NCBI GenBank assembly: GCA_013399695.1
Contig: VXAU01002350.1
Span: forward strand, 129,796-193,795
DNA: 64,000 nucleotides
Direction: 5' to 3'
From: Formicarius rufipectus
Taxonomy: Eukaryota > Chordata > Aves > Passeriformes > Formicariidae
Part shown: piece after piece, positions 27,301 to 36,045 of the stretch
Layout: the number at the start of each line of letters is the position of its first letter
Numbering within the stretch: position 1 is the stretch's first letter
Program-made: the position numbers and the translations under genes
The notes under the pieces: model-generated
The model's database searches: none
What the model was told of the DNA's origin: nothing
The model's input: the letters and a program-made list of their open reading frames with translations, nothing else

Positions 27301-30300
27301 GCCCTCCAGGGTATCAGCCACTCTTCCCAGATTTGTGTCATTGCTTATTTAAGATGCTTACACCTTTGTCTTGTCTTGTCTGCAACATTGTTGCTGCCTG
27401 GTCTAATATTTTAAGAATTACTATTAAAATGCAGGAAAATATATTTGTTTGTAAAAAGGGAAAGATGAGGCCATTGGGAATGACTGTTGAAAGCGAGAGT
27501 GGTAACAATGCTTTGCCAACTGCTACTGTCTTTTAGAAGTATTGACTCAGACTAACTCCATCTCACCTTCCTGTTTTATGATTCCTCTGGTTATGTCTGT
27601 GAACTTTCCTGTATCCTTGTACATAGTATGGCTGTCTCTCTAAGGTAAAACAAAATAAAACAACTATAAAATGTTCAAATGGCCACCCAGATTCCTTCAC
27701 TCAGCAACACATCCCGATGAAGGGAGTTGGGATAATATGCTGTGTCCAAAATGCTGCTCTTTGGATATGTCAAAGCAGCTTGACTACAAAACAGAATGGA
27801 GTCTGGAGGAGAGACTGAGACAGAGTGATGGGACAGGCTAATTAAATGTTTAACATTTTCTCTGCTTTATCTGTGGTCAGTGCCAGCTGGCATTCACTGA
27901 GACAATGCCCTTCCACAGTTCTGAGGATAACAAAAGGTAGAACAACATGGACATAGTTCTGAGGATAACAGATGCTAAATACGCAGTATGGACAAGGCTG
28001 TGTCAAGATTGGCTCCCTCTGTCCTTTTCTTTTTAACACTCTCCCAGCAGTCTCTACACCCTCAACCTCTCACACATCTCTCTCTATATCCATAAAAGAC
28101 AAACACTCATGCTATGCCTCTCTGACTGAATTAGACATTGGAGGGAATATTCCTGGATGCCAAAATTCCAGTATTTATATGGATTAATTTTTAGAATGAC
28201 CTTCAATGTTTTAGTCTGGACCACCTTTGTGTCCCAAATCAATTTCCAAATGTCATTAGGGAATCAGCACAATCTGAGTACCATTCACAATAGACAATAC
28301 TCTGGCCCTGTTATCTTCAATACAAGCAGAAATATAGGTGTAGTTTTAAGGGCCTTTGCAATGGATTATAAATAATGAAAGACCTATGACTGTGTGGGTA
28401 CTGTTACAGAAAACTTGTGTCTCCATGCAAAGGAGAGTCAAAAAGATGGCATCCAAACTGGTAGCCCTTATCATAGATCTTAAGCTGATTAGAGGGGAGG
28501 ATTGCAAAACTGAGCACCTGTATCTTGTTTTCCCTCTTTCAGTAGTTTAACAATACATCCTTAACTTATCCCTTTCTGAAGGAAAAAAAAGACAGACTTT
28601 AACAAATAGGGGTTAGTCTGTCAGCAGAAAGTGTTTCTGCTACGTAATGTACTGTCCATGATTAGATTTTGTAAAACACTGACTAAACTAGGTGAACTTT
28701 GAATTTTGCTAAATGAACAGTCAACATGCAACATCTTTACAGCTTTTTTCTTGCTATTACAAAAGACTCATTCATGCAATCTGGTAAAGCACGATCAGGA
28801 TTATTGGTCTGAACAATTTGGTTCCTTGCTGCTGCTGTCTGTGGCAACCCCAGTTGAGTGCCCTCTATCCCCAGTCATTTTTCCCCTAAAGCTGGACAGG
28901 TAGCTTTTTCATTACATCTCATCACTCACAGTTAGCTGTCAGATCAAATAAAATTCATTCTAATTATGTTCAACAGAAATATGGATGCTGTAGAAATTAC
29001 CAGGAGGGCTTTAGAATAGGTGTGCACTGGCAATCACAAAAGCATGCGGGAGACTTAAACACTAGTATTGATATGCATTTTAGGATTCAAGATCAGAATT
29101 ACGTTTAAATTCTATGAGAGGCTCTGACTGTTGGATTTCCCCAGCCACCCCACTCTCCTTTTTCTATCAGCCATTCATTGGATCTACTCCAGCAGTAACA
29201 CTTATGCCAGATAATTCAGAAAAGTGCCTTATTACCTTGCTCCCCAGTATTCAAATCTCTGGCTCTGAGGGAGTGCAAGGATACACTTGATAAGTGTGAA
29301 TACCAGAATGACTTCTTTCCACAGAGCAAGAGACTCTCGCCAGCAATAATGCTAAATTGATCACCAGTTTCTGAAGCTGCATTCTTTCAGAATTTTATCT
29401 ACCATAGCTATTCATTATAACAACATTACAACTCATAAAAGTTTACAATCATTCTCTTACTAACCTGAAGACAGCTCTCAAAGGCAAAGGTAAAAAAATA
29501 TGCCTGCAGGGAAAAATCCTTTCCTGTTCCTAAATCTGGCAACTGATCATACCTATCTTGAAAACACAGCATGCTTCCATTATATGGCTGGGAAGACATT
29601 CCCCCATCTGTTCTTTTCACTTATCTGCTTCATACAGTATTTGAGAGAGATTTTTACCTGTGACAATGTAGAAAATCTCCAAGGCAAATTAAGTGACATT
29701 GTAATGATGATGATAATGATTATTATATTGTTATTTGCAAGATTGGCCACAAATCATAGAATAACAGAATAGCCTGGATTGAAATGGACATTGAAGACCA
29801 TCTAGTTCCAACAGTCCTGCCATAGTGAAGGTCTCCTTCCGCAAGACCAGGTTGCTCAGACCCCCATCCAACTTGGCCTTGAACACTTTGAGGGATGGGG
29901 CATCCACAACTTCTCTGGGAAACATGTTCCTGTGTCTCATCATCCTCATCATAAAAAAAATTTTTCCTATATCTAATCTAAACTTTCACTCTTTCATCTT
30001 AAAACTATCACCACATGTCCTATCACCACACAGTCTTGTAAAAGGTACCTTTCCAGCTCTCTTCTAGGCCCTCATTAGCTACTGGAAGGCTGGTATAAGT
30101 CTCCCTGAAACCTTCTCTTTTCTAAGCTGAACAAACCCAGCTCTCTCAGATTGACTGAATAGTATAGGTGCTCCAGCCCTTTGATCATCTTGGTCACCCT
30201 CCTCTGCAGTCACTCCAACAGCTCCATGTCAATCTGATGCTGGAGACCTCAGAGCTGAACACAGCACTCCAGGTGGGGTGTCATGAAATATTCATGAGAA

Positions 30301-33300
30301 TATTTGTTCTTGAGTTAGGGTTCAGCTAAAACCCTATCATCAAGAATAAAGGGAGCTGGGTACAGAGTTATGTTTGAAGATCTTCCCATCTTGATAATAG
30401 CCATCAGCATTCTGAAACCTCTTCTGTGAATAGATGCTCATAGGAGAAAGGTATAGTCTCTTCAAAACACACCCTCTGTCTGACTTACAAGTGGGGGTTA
30501 GAAATGTGAAAGGGGTGTCAGTTCATCTTGGCCTCCTTTAGGGTGTGAGCCGCAAGACTTATGAAACCTGCAGGAAAGACTACAAGAAGATGTGTGTCTG
30601 TAGCCTGGTGGCTAAGTCAGGTGCTTCTGACAGGAATGCACATTAATGGGCAGATATATAGCTGCTCCTAAAGAGGGTGGGCTGTCAAAGGGCAGCATGA
30701 GAAGTTAATTTTCCATTCTGTTCAGGTCCTGATGCTACTACAGTCATCCAGGTGTATATTGGTCAAGATGTCCAGCTTTGTATTGATTAAACACATGTAT
30801 TTCTAAGATAAATAAAGTGGTGTTTTCTGCATTGTTCATTTCATAGAGAAAACAGATCAACCCCCTACAAATGCTCTGTAGGTTGTTTTCTCATAAAAGG
30901 GAGAGAGTTACCCAACAGAGCATATTTTCTAGGAGATAAGATAGTGCTTTCTAAGCAGGAATTTGAAAGAAGTCTAGAAAATAAGAGTTAAACTTGGAAA
31001 TTTAAGTTCTTGCACCTCACCTTCAGTTCAGTTCGTTCTTTATAAGCAGAGGGAAGGGGGTGGCTGTCAGTGGGTAGGAATTATGGAATGGAAGCCAGGA
31101 AAACACAAAGCAACTAAAAGATCCATAGGTACATGTTCATACCAGTCATTCTTCTATTAAGAATAAAATGTAAAGCCTTTTTTTTCTGGCAGACTTCCCA
31201 GTGCAAGTGTTTTATTTCTCCTCCCACCTGCTTCTCCTCAAGAATAATGTAATGAACTGAGTAAGACATTTGCATTATTCATATCTGCTATTTAATGACA
31301 TCTTGGGTACACGATTTGGGAAAAGACTTCAGAAAGTAGCATTCTCTATATTCTTAGCTTTCTACTGAAAAGTTTCCAAATGGAGACACTTGTTTCACAG
31401 TCATATGCTATTTACTGCTTTTGAGAGCTGGTATTTTAACCAACCAAAACTGTTTTGTTCCCATGATCGTGTCTACTTATTTCAGCCAATAATCTTTGGG
31501 GTAGAACCTTTCTTTTTTAAATTCTATGTATATGAAATTTGTTATATACTCCTTTCTACTATAACAGCATTATCTTAAAATAATCCCTAGGAAGTCACTT
31601 AGGTGAAACTTCTCTCATAAATTTAGATCAGCTACCTCTAGTTAAATTACATTTTGCAAAGAGTTTATTACCAAATTCTGCACAAAGTTTTCCCTTATTC
31701 AACCCAGAACTCCTGTTAAGTTAATAGGTCTTTGATTGCTCAGTGTGCCTCATGTCTCTTTTGTGAATAATGTTGCCAATTTCCTGTTCTCAGAAATGAA
31801 ACAAGTTCTCAAGCTGTGGTGTAGCTGCATTAAGGATATTATGGTTATTACAGCATAGCAGTATAAATGCATGGCCAGAAGAGTGACCATGTTTCATGAA
31901 ATCTATAAACACAGAATGCAAAGGAAAGATAAAGAAAGTCAAAATTGGTATTGATAAAGGAATATTGAAGGTCAGCTACTGCCACTCCATTTTAAAAGGT
32001 ACTAACCTAGGCTTAGCAGGAGTGTTACTTGCTGGAAAGCAAGGTACCACTCAGGTACCAGATACATAAGTTTGCAGGGTTTGTCATGCACAGCTCCAGG
32101 GAAAATCAGGCCTGACAGTGAGTGGCACAGAGTTGCACAGAGGCATGTGTCCTGCACCTCTTCTGTCAGCATTACTGGCTACTGCCTTGGCTGTAACCCA
32201 AGTTCAAGCAGTTAATTATAGAAGAGACAGGCTGAAGCCCTTCCACTGCTGGACTGAGGGGAAACATCCTTAGTTCCTCCTGTCTCCTGCCTACCCATAT
32301 CACAGAACTGTGACACTGGTTTAACAGTGAGCAGCCTTCAGCTTTGCTCCAAGATCTGGTCTGAACCTGTAACTGAACTTATATTTGTTTGAAGCCAACT
32401 CTGATTAGGTAGGGTTTACAACCTAGATTTGAAAACAGGCTTCACTCTCCAAAGAGCAGTCCCAGGCAGATTCATGGCTGAGGCCCATGAAATGAGGCCT
32501 GAGAACTGTGGGGGTTGTTTGGGGTTCCCACCTCTTGCACGGGAGTGCCATGTAAGTAGTTTTTGTGGAAGAGCGCCCTGGCATGAGCTAGAGGGAGGGT
32601 GGTTTCCAATTGCTTTGTCCATAAAATAAGGCAAGTAGAATTGAAAAACTACCTACTTTGCTTATTATGAATATTTCAACTACATTTTATAATGATTGGA
32701 ATGACAAGATAACAGCTAATTAAAAAGAGAGAACATTTCGGGATCTTCCATTTTGAGCCAAGATTTCTGAGTTCAGCATCCTCATGAAAATTATTCCATC
32801 AGGGACCATTACAAACTTCTGCTGTTTTCCTACAGAAATTAAAATAGTAGTGTACATGCTGGAATCAGAAATTCTAGAAAATATTCCTAATGTGCAAGAG
32901 AAATATCCTTCTGAGAAGTCACCATTGCTTTCAGAATACATCTAAGCTAGCACAGAACCAGAGTCCCCTAATTTCAGCAACTCAGTAAATGTGGGGGGAA
33001 AGCAGTCTCTTGTACACAGAAAGAACATTAAGCAGAGCAGAGAGAAGGCTCTGTGCAATTCACTCCCATTGGGCAAATCTACAGGGAAAAGATGGCCCTA
33101 CCAAATTCAATTTACTTTATTATGTTGGGAAAAATAATTATTCTTAAAAAAAAAAAATCCCAAACAGATTCAATTATAAATATAAGCAATTATGTTCCAT
33201 TTTGCAGAAGGTCATGCATACTAGAAAGAGGCACATGGAATTGTTTCAAGAGTTAAATCAGAAATTTCAGACTCTGGACAGATTTCGGGATGTACCAAAA

Positions 33301-35416
33301 TCAGGCAGTATGGTAAGTTCTCCTTCTGTTATATTGAAACAAGAATGAAACAGGAGCCCTTTGAATTTAGTATTTTTCCCAAAAAGACCTCACCTTTAGA
33401 TACCCTCAGAAATTAGAACAAAAGGTATTTTCAGTAATTTCACCTATGACAAGACTCATTAGGTGGTACAACTAGACCATAACTAACTCCCCGACGTCAT
33501 TATAGACGACAAGTAATTGAACTGTAGGGAACACATTTCAAATCTGTATGTGCCTGCTAAGTCTAAAGGGCTTTATATTGAGAAATTAGCTCATTGATAT
33601 AGTTTGACCGATAAGGCTTTTCCTCTAGGTAGGCAAGGAGATACTCAATTAGTTACTACAAACAAGTCTAGCTAAATATACCTATATGTGAGATGGTCTG
33701 GAAAGCACACGGCATGTAATGCTATGTCTTTTCTGTAATAGGTTTATAAATATTTACCATGGGAATACCAAAAAATTAAAGCATCCTGAGTTGAGGCTGC
33801 TATCATCATAATTCAAACTTATACACACACACTCAAACACGTGTAACACCCTGACTACATATGATAATGAGAGCAAGGAAATCATTGATTCCACCTAAAT
33901 AAAAGATCTAATTTATTCTGACATACTTGTTAGCAAAAATATTTTGAGTAGTAATAATTTTTTATATTATTTTATAATGTGAAAATTGTATATTAAATGA
34001 AACTGAGCTAGAATCATTGTATTCTATAACTTTTTTCAGAAGAGCTGCTCTCAGACATGAAGAAGAGGTATTAAGCAGATGTGAGGCCAATGGATATACT
34101 TCATTTATATCATCTTAATCCAGCAGAAATTTAGCCCTGATTCTTTGATGAACCTTTAACTGTTATATGTGTTATTTTGTATCAAGTTCTCACTCACTTC
34201 CCCTTCTGAGATTTGCTGACATGTAAAGTTTTCATTTGTCTCCCTACTTGAGATTTGCTGTTCACATAAAGTTTGAATTAATTCTAAATCTCAAAGGGAA
34301 TCTCAGTGGAAGAGTTGTGTTTACTCAGTTTCGCATCAGTGCTGTGTTTTTGAAAGGTCTGCCAATAAAAGCTGCCTAGAGGAATGGTCTGTCTGTGAGA
34401 CAGTCAGAGAGTGATCCAGGTACCTAAATATAGGCATCTCAGGCTATTTTAGACAGTCTCAGAAGTCTTAGTTTACTGCACAATACAGGCAGTGATGACA
34501 CAGGACTCAAAGGAGACCTGCACCTCTCATGAAAAATAGTTAGAGATCAAACAGAAAATCCAAAGGCATCTAGAATGGTGCAAAAATGTTAGGTTTCAGC
34601 AACTGAATCCCACCCATCATGTGAAAGCAGAAATCACTAATTAAATTGGTCATAGCCTGTAATGTCTTTTACCCTATAAAACTTAGTATTAAAAAATAAC
34701 CCACAAAAACAAAACCACAAACCAGCTTTCAGTCTGTTAATCCTGATATATGTGAGCTCATCAGTATGTAAAACAGGGTGAGTCTCACAGAATTTTCAAG
34801 GTTTCCATGTTTCTGTCATGCCCCTGTTGCTGTTTAAAATCCAGCTGTCAATCTGTTTTTCAAACCACTCCATATTTCAGGTAGCAAATTCTTCTCAATT
34901 GCCTTTCCTTTGCTTCTCCCGCTCTTCTACACAGCCACTATTAGAAAGATGGCTATTGGTACTGGATCACTCAGCCATTCCTCACTACATTGGTTCTTGT
35001 GAAAGAAAGGGCTTAGCTGGCAGCTCAGGTGAGGAGCCTGCCAACATGTTGATTGCTCACAAAGAAAGAGTTGCAGTGGTGCTGAACATCCACCAGCCTG
35101 GCTCCCTGCAAAGCCATTGCCCCTCTCTGGCTTCTGTGTCTCATGAAAGCACATTAGCAAACAGCATTATAAATGGAAACCACATTATTTCACCCTTGGT
35201 TTTAACTCTTCTTTCTTTGATCTTCAGGAGAACTCAGGACCGAGCAAAGCTCCATGGGACAATTTCAAAACCACAGGCGACTACCAACACTATACAACGA
35301 TAAACGTATTAGACACAGAGGCAAAAGATGCTTTAGAACTCAGACCAGCAGAATGGGAGAAGTGTCTGAACTTGCCCTTAGATGTGCAAGAAGGTGACTT
35401 TCAAACAGAAGTTTAA
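3057..35416 (+). CDS. ADGRB3: Adhesion G protein-coupled receptor B3 (BAI3), 3' portion, eight spliced exons
   Basis: The coding parts are 3057-3155, 3500-3671, 10337-10432, 11809-11848, 14416-15059, 24910-24945, 33208-33312 and 35228-35416 (1381 nt), joined in frame with GT-AG introns. The product is the C-terminal third of the brain adhesion GPCR BAI3: loop-3 insert, TM6, TM7, and a long cytoplasmic tail ending QTEV, the PDZ-binding terminus shared by the BAI family. Family knowledge: BAI3 is a neuronal plasma-membrane receptor that binds C1q-like proteins outside the cell and ELMO/DOCK inside, acting on Rac, dendrites and synapses. It is told from BAI1 and BAI2 by tail blocks such as [20 protein letters not shown] and [18 protein letters not shown], recognised from memory of the vertebrate protein. 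The N-terminal CUB, thrombospondin, hormone-receptor and GAIN/GPS parts and TM1-5 lie upstream of the window. No frameshift or internal stop is present, so it looks functional. Confidence 0.97.
3156..3499 (+). other. ADGRB3: Short ADGRB3 intron
   Basis: A 344-nt intron running from gttagt to a strong T-rich tract and caatag. It has an A-run near 3284-3305 and AT-rich filler. It is the shortest intron in the window and separates the cassette exon from the TM6/TM7 exon. Confidence 0.85.
3500..3671 (+). CDS. ADGRB3: ADGRB3 exon encoding TM6, extracellular loop 3 and TM7
   Basis: 172 nt; the first base completes a codon and 57 whole codons follow. TM6 is in [20 protein letters not shown], then a short loop (AMTDKRS), and TM7 in [20 protein letters not shown]. 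The exon ends CILRRE at the start of the juxtamembrane helix 8 region. The acceptor is a poly-T tract followed by caatag, and the donor is gtgagg at 3672. Open reading continues to 3698 only because the intron lacks an early stop; the true end is fixed by the next exon, which begins VQDAF. Confidence 0.97.
5404..5700 (-). mobile_element. CR1 LINE fragment (3' end)
   Basis: On the + strand it opens with tcacagaatat...ggttggaatgga and continues into the block 'ccaactctctgctccttgc' and then 'ccaggga...catgttccagtg...gaccaccctcagggtgaa'. This is the reverse complement of the 3' end of an avian CR1 LINE. It is 5' truncated, as most CR1 copies are, and an AATTCCATTTCCTTGT-like stretch is partly duplicated near 5625-5680. 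CR1 elements are non-LTR retrotransposons whose ORF2 encodes endonuclease and reverse transcriptase; this copy has no coding capacity. Confidence 0.85.
6311..6344. repeat. (GACA)n microsatellite
   Basis: A perfect GACA tandem of about 8.5 units inside an ADGRB3 intron. Likely length-polymorphic. Confidence 0.98.
10337..10432 (+). CDS. ADGRB3: ADGRB3 exon, helix 8 and proximal cytoplasmic tail
   Basis: 96 nt, exactly 32 codons, phase 0 on both sides. It encodes [20 protein letters not shown] and then a serine run and NGHAQIM. The acceptor is ttttcacag and the donor gttagc at 10433. The opening VQDAFRCRL forms the amphipathic segment just inside the membrane after TM7; two cysteines (in FRCRL and RNCQD) are conceivable palmitoylation sites, which is inference. 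There is no obvious open frame of useful length around it, so it was found by reading for the expected continuation. Confidence 0.96.
10433..11808 (+). other. ADGRB3: ADGRB3 intron, 1.4 kb
   Basis: Begins gttagc and ends cttgttacag. It has a long A-run at about 10481-10502 followed by an N at 10503, which probably marks uncertain homopolymer length. Nothing else was recognised. Confidence 0.8.
11809..11848 (+). CDS. ADGRB3: ADGRB3 40-nt tail exon
   Basis: 40 nt encoding [13 protein letters not shown] plus the first base of a valine codon. The acceptor is cttgttacag and the donor gtaagg at 11849. It enters in phase 0 and leaves in phase 1, so skipping it would shift the frame of the tail. The [12 protein letters not shown] peptide is shared with BAI1 (which has L in place of I, from memory) and marks the proximal tail of the family. 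Confidence 0.96.
11849..14415 (+). other. ADGRB3: ADGRB3 intron, 2.6 kb
   Basis: Begins gtaagg and ends ttccccacag. It contains an A-run near 11972-11985 and an A-rich/(CAA)n tract at about 14178-14260. No mobile element was recognised. Confidence 0.8.
14178..14260. repeat. A-rich and (CAA)n low-complexity tract
   Basis: Mixed A-runs with CAAA and CAACAA units, about 80 bp, shortly before the long tail exon. Simple low-complexity DNA. Confidence 0.9.
14416..15059 (+). CDS. ADGRB3: ADGRB3 large cytoplasmic tail exon
   Basis: 644 nt; two bases complete a valine codon, then 214 codons follow. It starts [20 protein letters not shown] and ends [10 protein letters not shown]. The middle is hydrophilic and methionine-rich ([30 protein letters not shown]), with an acidic NDEEEEK block and no membrane segment, as expected for a disordered signalling tail. 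The acceptor is ttccccacag and the donor gtcagt at 15060. The frame is open upstream from 14376, but that is intron, and the reading frame ends in intron at 15074; both true limits are set by the splice sites and neighbouring exons. Compared with the human protein as I remember it, differences are scattered single substitutions. Confidence 0.97.
16790..16880. repeat. A-rich low-complexity tract with an assembly gap
   Basis: Runs of A broken by C, with nine Ns at 16841-16849. The Ns are flanked by A-runs on both sides, so the true length is unknown. Confidence 0.95.
20897..21255 (-). mobile_element. Ancient CR1-like LINE remnant
   Basis: The + strand reads tagaaatcagagatggaata, then aggtcatct...accaatgtaagaat, then tttcccttagcagatta, then gtatcacttttttatcc. 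This order resembles the reverse complement of the 3' end of old amniote CR1 families, such as those still clear in turtles and crocodilians. Divergence is high and both limits are approximate. Recognition is from memory; no alignment was run. Confidence 0.6.
21540..21735 (+). mobile_element. Ancient CR1-like LINE remnant, ORF2 3' part
   Basis: Reads tttgggactcttcagcttgg, then gatcactgaggaggga, then caccaaatgaaat, then aaattgtggaatttggtacc. This matches in order the CR1 ORF2 C-terminal coding pattern (GLFSLEKR... HQMK... KLWNSLP) with many substitutions and indels. It lies on the opposite strand to the remnant at 20897-21255, so the two are separate insertions or an inverted arrangement. Confidence 0.6.
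24910..24945 (+). CDS. ADGRB3: ADGRB3 36-nt microexon ([12 protein letters not shown])
   Basis: 36 nt, 12 codons, phase 0 on both sides: [12 protein letters not shown]. The acceptor is a long T-rich tract ending cttaatag and the donor is a consensus gtaagt at 24946. It joins SSLE on its left to KVMHTRKRH on its right, rebuilding the family-conserved tail block. It is isolated between introns of 9.85 and 8.26 kb. The basic RRKSRYS start offers a plausible kinase site (inference). Skipping would remove exactly 12 residues without changing frame. Confidence 0.95.
26471..27345 (-). mobile_element. CR1 LINE, 5' truncated, ORF2 C-terminal part
   Basis: About 875 bp. On the minus strand a 119-codon open frame (27131-26772) carries the CR1 reverse-transcriptase C-terminal pattern [63 protein letters not shown]. 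The + strand begins tttcacagaat...ttggaaggga, the complement of the CR1 3' end. The 5' side breaks off after gtgtcattgc. An ordinary neutral copy with stops outside that frame. Confidence 0.93.
27917..27970 (+). repeat. 16-bp direct repeat, 38-bp spacing
   Basis: The 16-mer agttctgaggataaca occurs at 27917-27932 and again at 27955-27970. It looks like a small local duplication; no function is apparent. Confidence 0.8.
29753..30278 (-). mobile_element. CR1 LINE, 5' truncated
   Basis: The + strand starts atcatagaat...gaatagcctgg and continues with ttggccttgaacactt, tctctgggaaacatgttcc, the complement of RT tail coding sequence, and gcactccaggtgggg. This is the complement of a CR1 3' end and distal ORF2. 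It stops abruptly at 30278, exactly where an LTR-like sequence starting TGTCATG begins. Confidence 0.92.
30279..30840 (+). mobile_element. Possible solo LTR (unassigned)
   Basis: Starts TGTCATGAAAT directly against a truncated CR1. It has a TATA-like gatatatag near 30652, and gataaataaag with a poly(A) signal near 30809-30817, about 160 bp further on, the order expected of U3-R-U5. The 3' limit (several CA dinucleotides between about 30825 and 30840) is uncertain and I see no clear target-site duplication. It could instead be unrelated unique sequence. No coding region. Confidence 0.35.
33208..33312 (+). CDS. ADGRB3: ADGRB3 exon with the RKR ELMO-binding helix
   Basis: 105 nt, 35 codons, phase 0 on both sides. 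It begins [20 protein letters not shown], continues QTLDRFRD, and ends with a Ser/Gly-rich PKSGSM. The acceptor is ccattttgcag and the donor gtaagt at 33313. The basic RKR within HTRKRH sits on a predicted amphipathic helix. In BAI1 the corresponding RKR is known to be needed for ELMO1 binding, and BAI3 is known to bind ELMO1 too. Binding by this exon is therefore inferred from homology. Confidence 0.97.
33313..35227 (+). other. ADGRB3: Last ADGRB3 intron, 1.9 kb
   Basis: Begins gtaagt and ends gatcttcag. No mobile element or RNA gene was recognised. A 161-codon frame at 34818-35303 runs from this intron into the last exon in a different frame from the receptor and is treated as chance. Confidence 0.8.
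35228..35416 (+). CDS. ADGRB3: ADGRB3 last coding exon, tail end and PDZ ligand
   Basis: 189 nt including TAA at 35414-35416; 62 residues. It starts [20 protein letters not shown], continues [20 protein letters not shown] and ends [10 protein letters not shown]. The final QTEV is a class I PDZ-binding motif common to the three BAI receptors, and PDZ scaffolds are known partners of this family. The acceptor gatcttcag precedes 35228. The first 20 or so residues look the most changed from the human protein as remembered, while the last 40 look unchanged. Confidence 0.98.
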   Translation, partial: ENSGPSKAPWDNFKTTGDYQHYTTINVLDTEAKDALELRPAEWEKCLNLPLDVQEGDFQTEV

Positions 35417-35470
35417 CAAAAACAAACTGAACAAAACAGAAACAAAACAAAAATAATTCTTTGCACTGAC

Positions 35471-35476
35471 AATAAA
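35471..35476 (+). terminator. ADGRB3: Proximal AATAAA poly(A) signal candidate
   Basis: AATAAA 55 nt after the stop codon, in gacaataaagag. The downstream region has some T-rich content (35509-35525) but no strong GT element. Use would give a very short 3' UTR without the Pumilio-type sites. Confidence 0.4.
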
Positions 35477-35748
35477 GAGACTTTGGGAATCCTGACTCTC
35501 CCGTCTGAACATTGCAACTCCTTTATGTCAGGCTCTTCCTGTGCCAAATGTCAGTGGTTTTTTCGTACAGTCTTTTCCCACTAGTGCAGCTAGTGGAGAA
35601 CCAGGTGTACAATTCTTACCATCGTGTGTTGTAAGTACCCGTGGAATGGATTTGTAAGGTAATCTTTATAGATAAACCTCAAGCAACGATTCATGTTGTA
35701 ACAGCTTCATTTGGTTTAGTTTTCAAAAAACTTCACCATGAAGCACAA

Positions 35749-35756
35749 TGTATATA
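35749..35756 (+). promoter_or_regulatory. ADGRB3: Pumilio response element, TGTATATA
   Basis: Exact match to UGUANAUA in the sense strand of the 3' UTR. PUM proteins bind this element and repress or destabilise neuronal mRNAs. Conservation could not be checked. Confidence 0.5.
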
Positions 35757-35886
35757 TTTATGCAGTTTTTAAAGTTTATAACAGTCTGTTTGGCCATTAC
35801 TACACTTTTTACTTTATAATATAAAAGCAAAGTTTTTGTCATTAAATGAATGTCTGTTGAGCTACATTCTTCATTGCTTTAAATGC

Positions 35887-35892
35887 AATAAA
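35887..35892 (+). terminator. ADGRB3: Middle AATAAA poly(A) signal candidate
   Basis: AATAAA in tgcaataaagtaat, followed within 60 nt by T-rich sequence (cttttatatg, tctttattattgcagttttctc) that could serve as the downstream element. Confidence 0.6.
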
Positions 35893-36015
35893 GTAATAAT
35901 CTCACTTTTATATGAATAATATATTTCACATCTTTATTATTGCAGTTTTCTCTGGAAAGCTCAGAGTAGCTTTCTCTGCTGCAGCTGTGTATAAAATATT
36001 TAAAATGTTGTATGG

Positions 36016-36023
36016 TGTAAATA
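36016..36023 (+). promoter_or_regulatory. ADGRB3: Pumilio response element overlapping the distal poly(A) signal, TGTAAATA
   Basis: Exact UGUANAUA match. Its last four bases are also the first four of AATAAA at 36020-36025. Confidence 0.5.
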
Positions 36024-36025
36024 AA
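36020..36025 (+). terminator. ADGRB3: Distal AATAAA poly(A) signal
   Basis: AATAAA in gtgtaaataaacc, followed by a CA-containing cleavage zone and a GT/T-rich element (agtgtatttt). The best-formed of the three signals. Confidence 0.7.
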
Positions 36026-36045
36026 CCTTTGTCTACATATCAGTT

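Larger units (their letters stand above)
24946..33207 (+). other. ADGRB3: ADGRB3 intron, 8.3 kb
   Basis: Begins gtaagt and ends ccattttgcag. It holds two minus-strand CR1 copies (26471-27345 and 29753-30278), a possible LTR (30279 to about 30840) and a small direct repeat (27917-27970). The remainder is unassigned. Open frames at 26772-27131 and 29731-29952 on the minus strand are CR1 reverse-transcriptase remnants, not host genes. Confidence 0.8.
35417..36045 (+). other. ADGRB3: ADGRB3 3' UTR (to the distal poly(A) site)
   Basis: AT-rich, starting with an A/C-rich stretch just after the stop. Three AATAAA hexamers are present (35471, 35887, 36020). A GT/T-rich downstream element (agtgtatttt, about 36049-36058) follows the last. 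The end is inferred from that signal, since no transcript is available. Confidence 0.75.

Noticed and set aside
34818..35303. 161-codon open frame on the + strand
   Set aside because: It runs from the last ADGRB3 intron into the last exon in a frame different from the receptor, has no recognisable motif, and the receptor frame there is certain.
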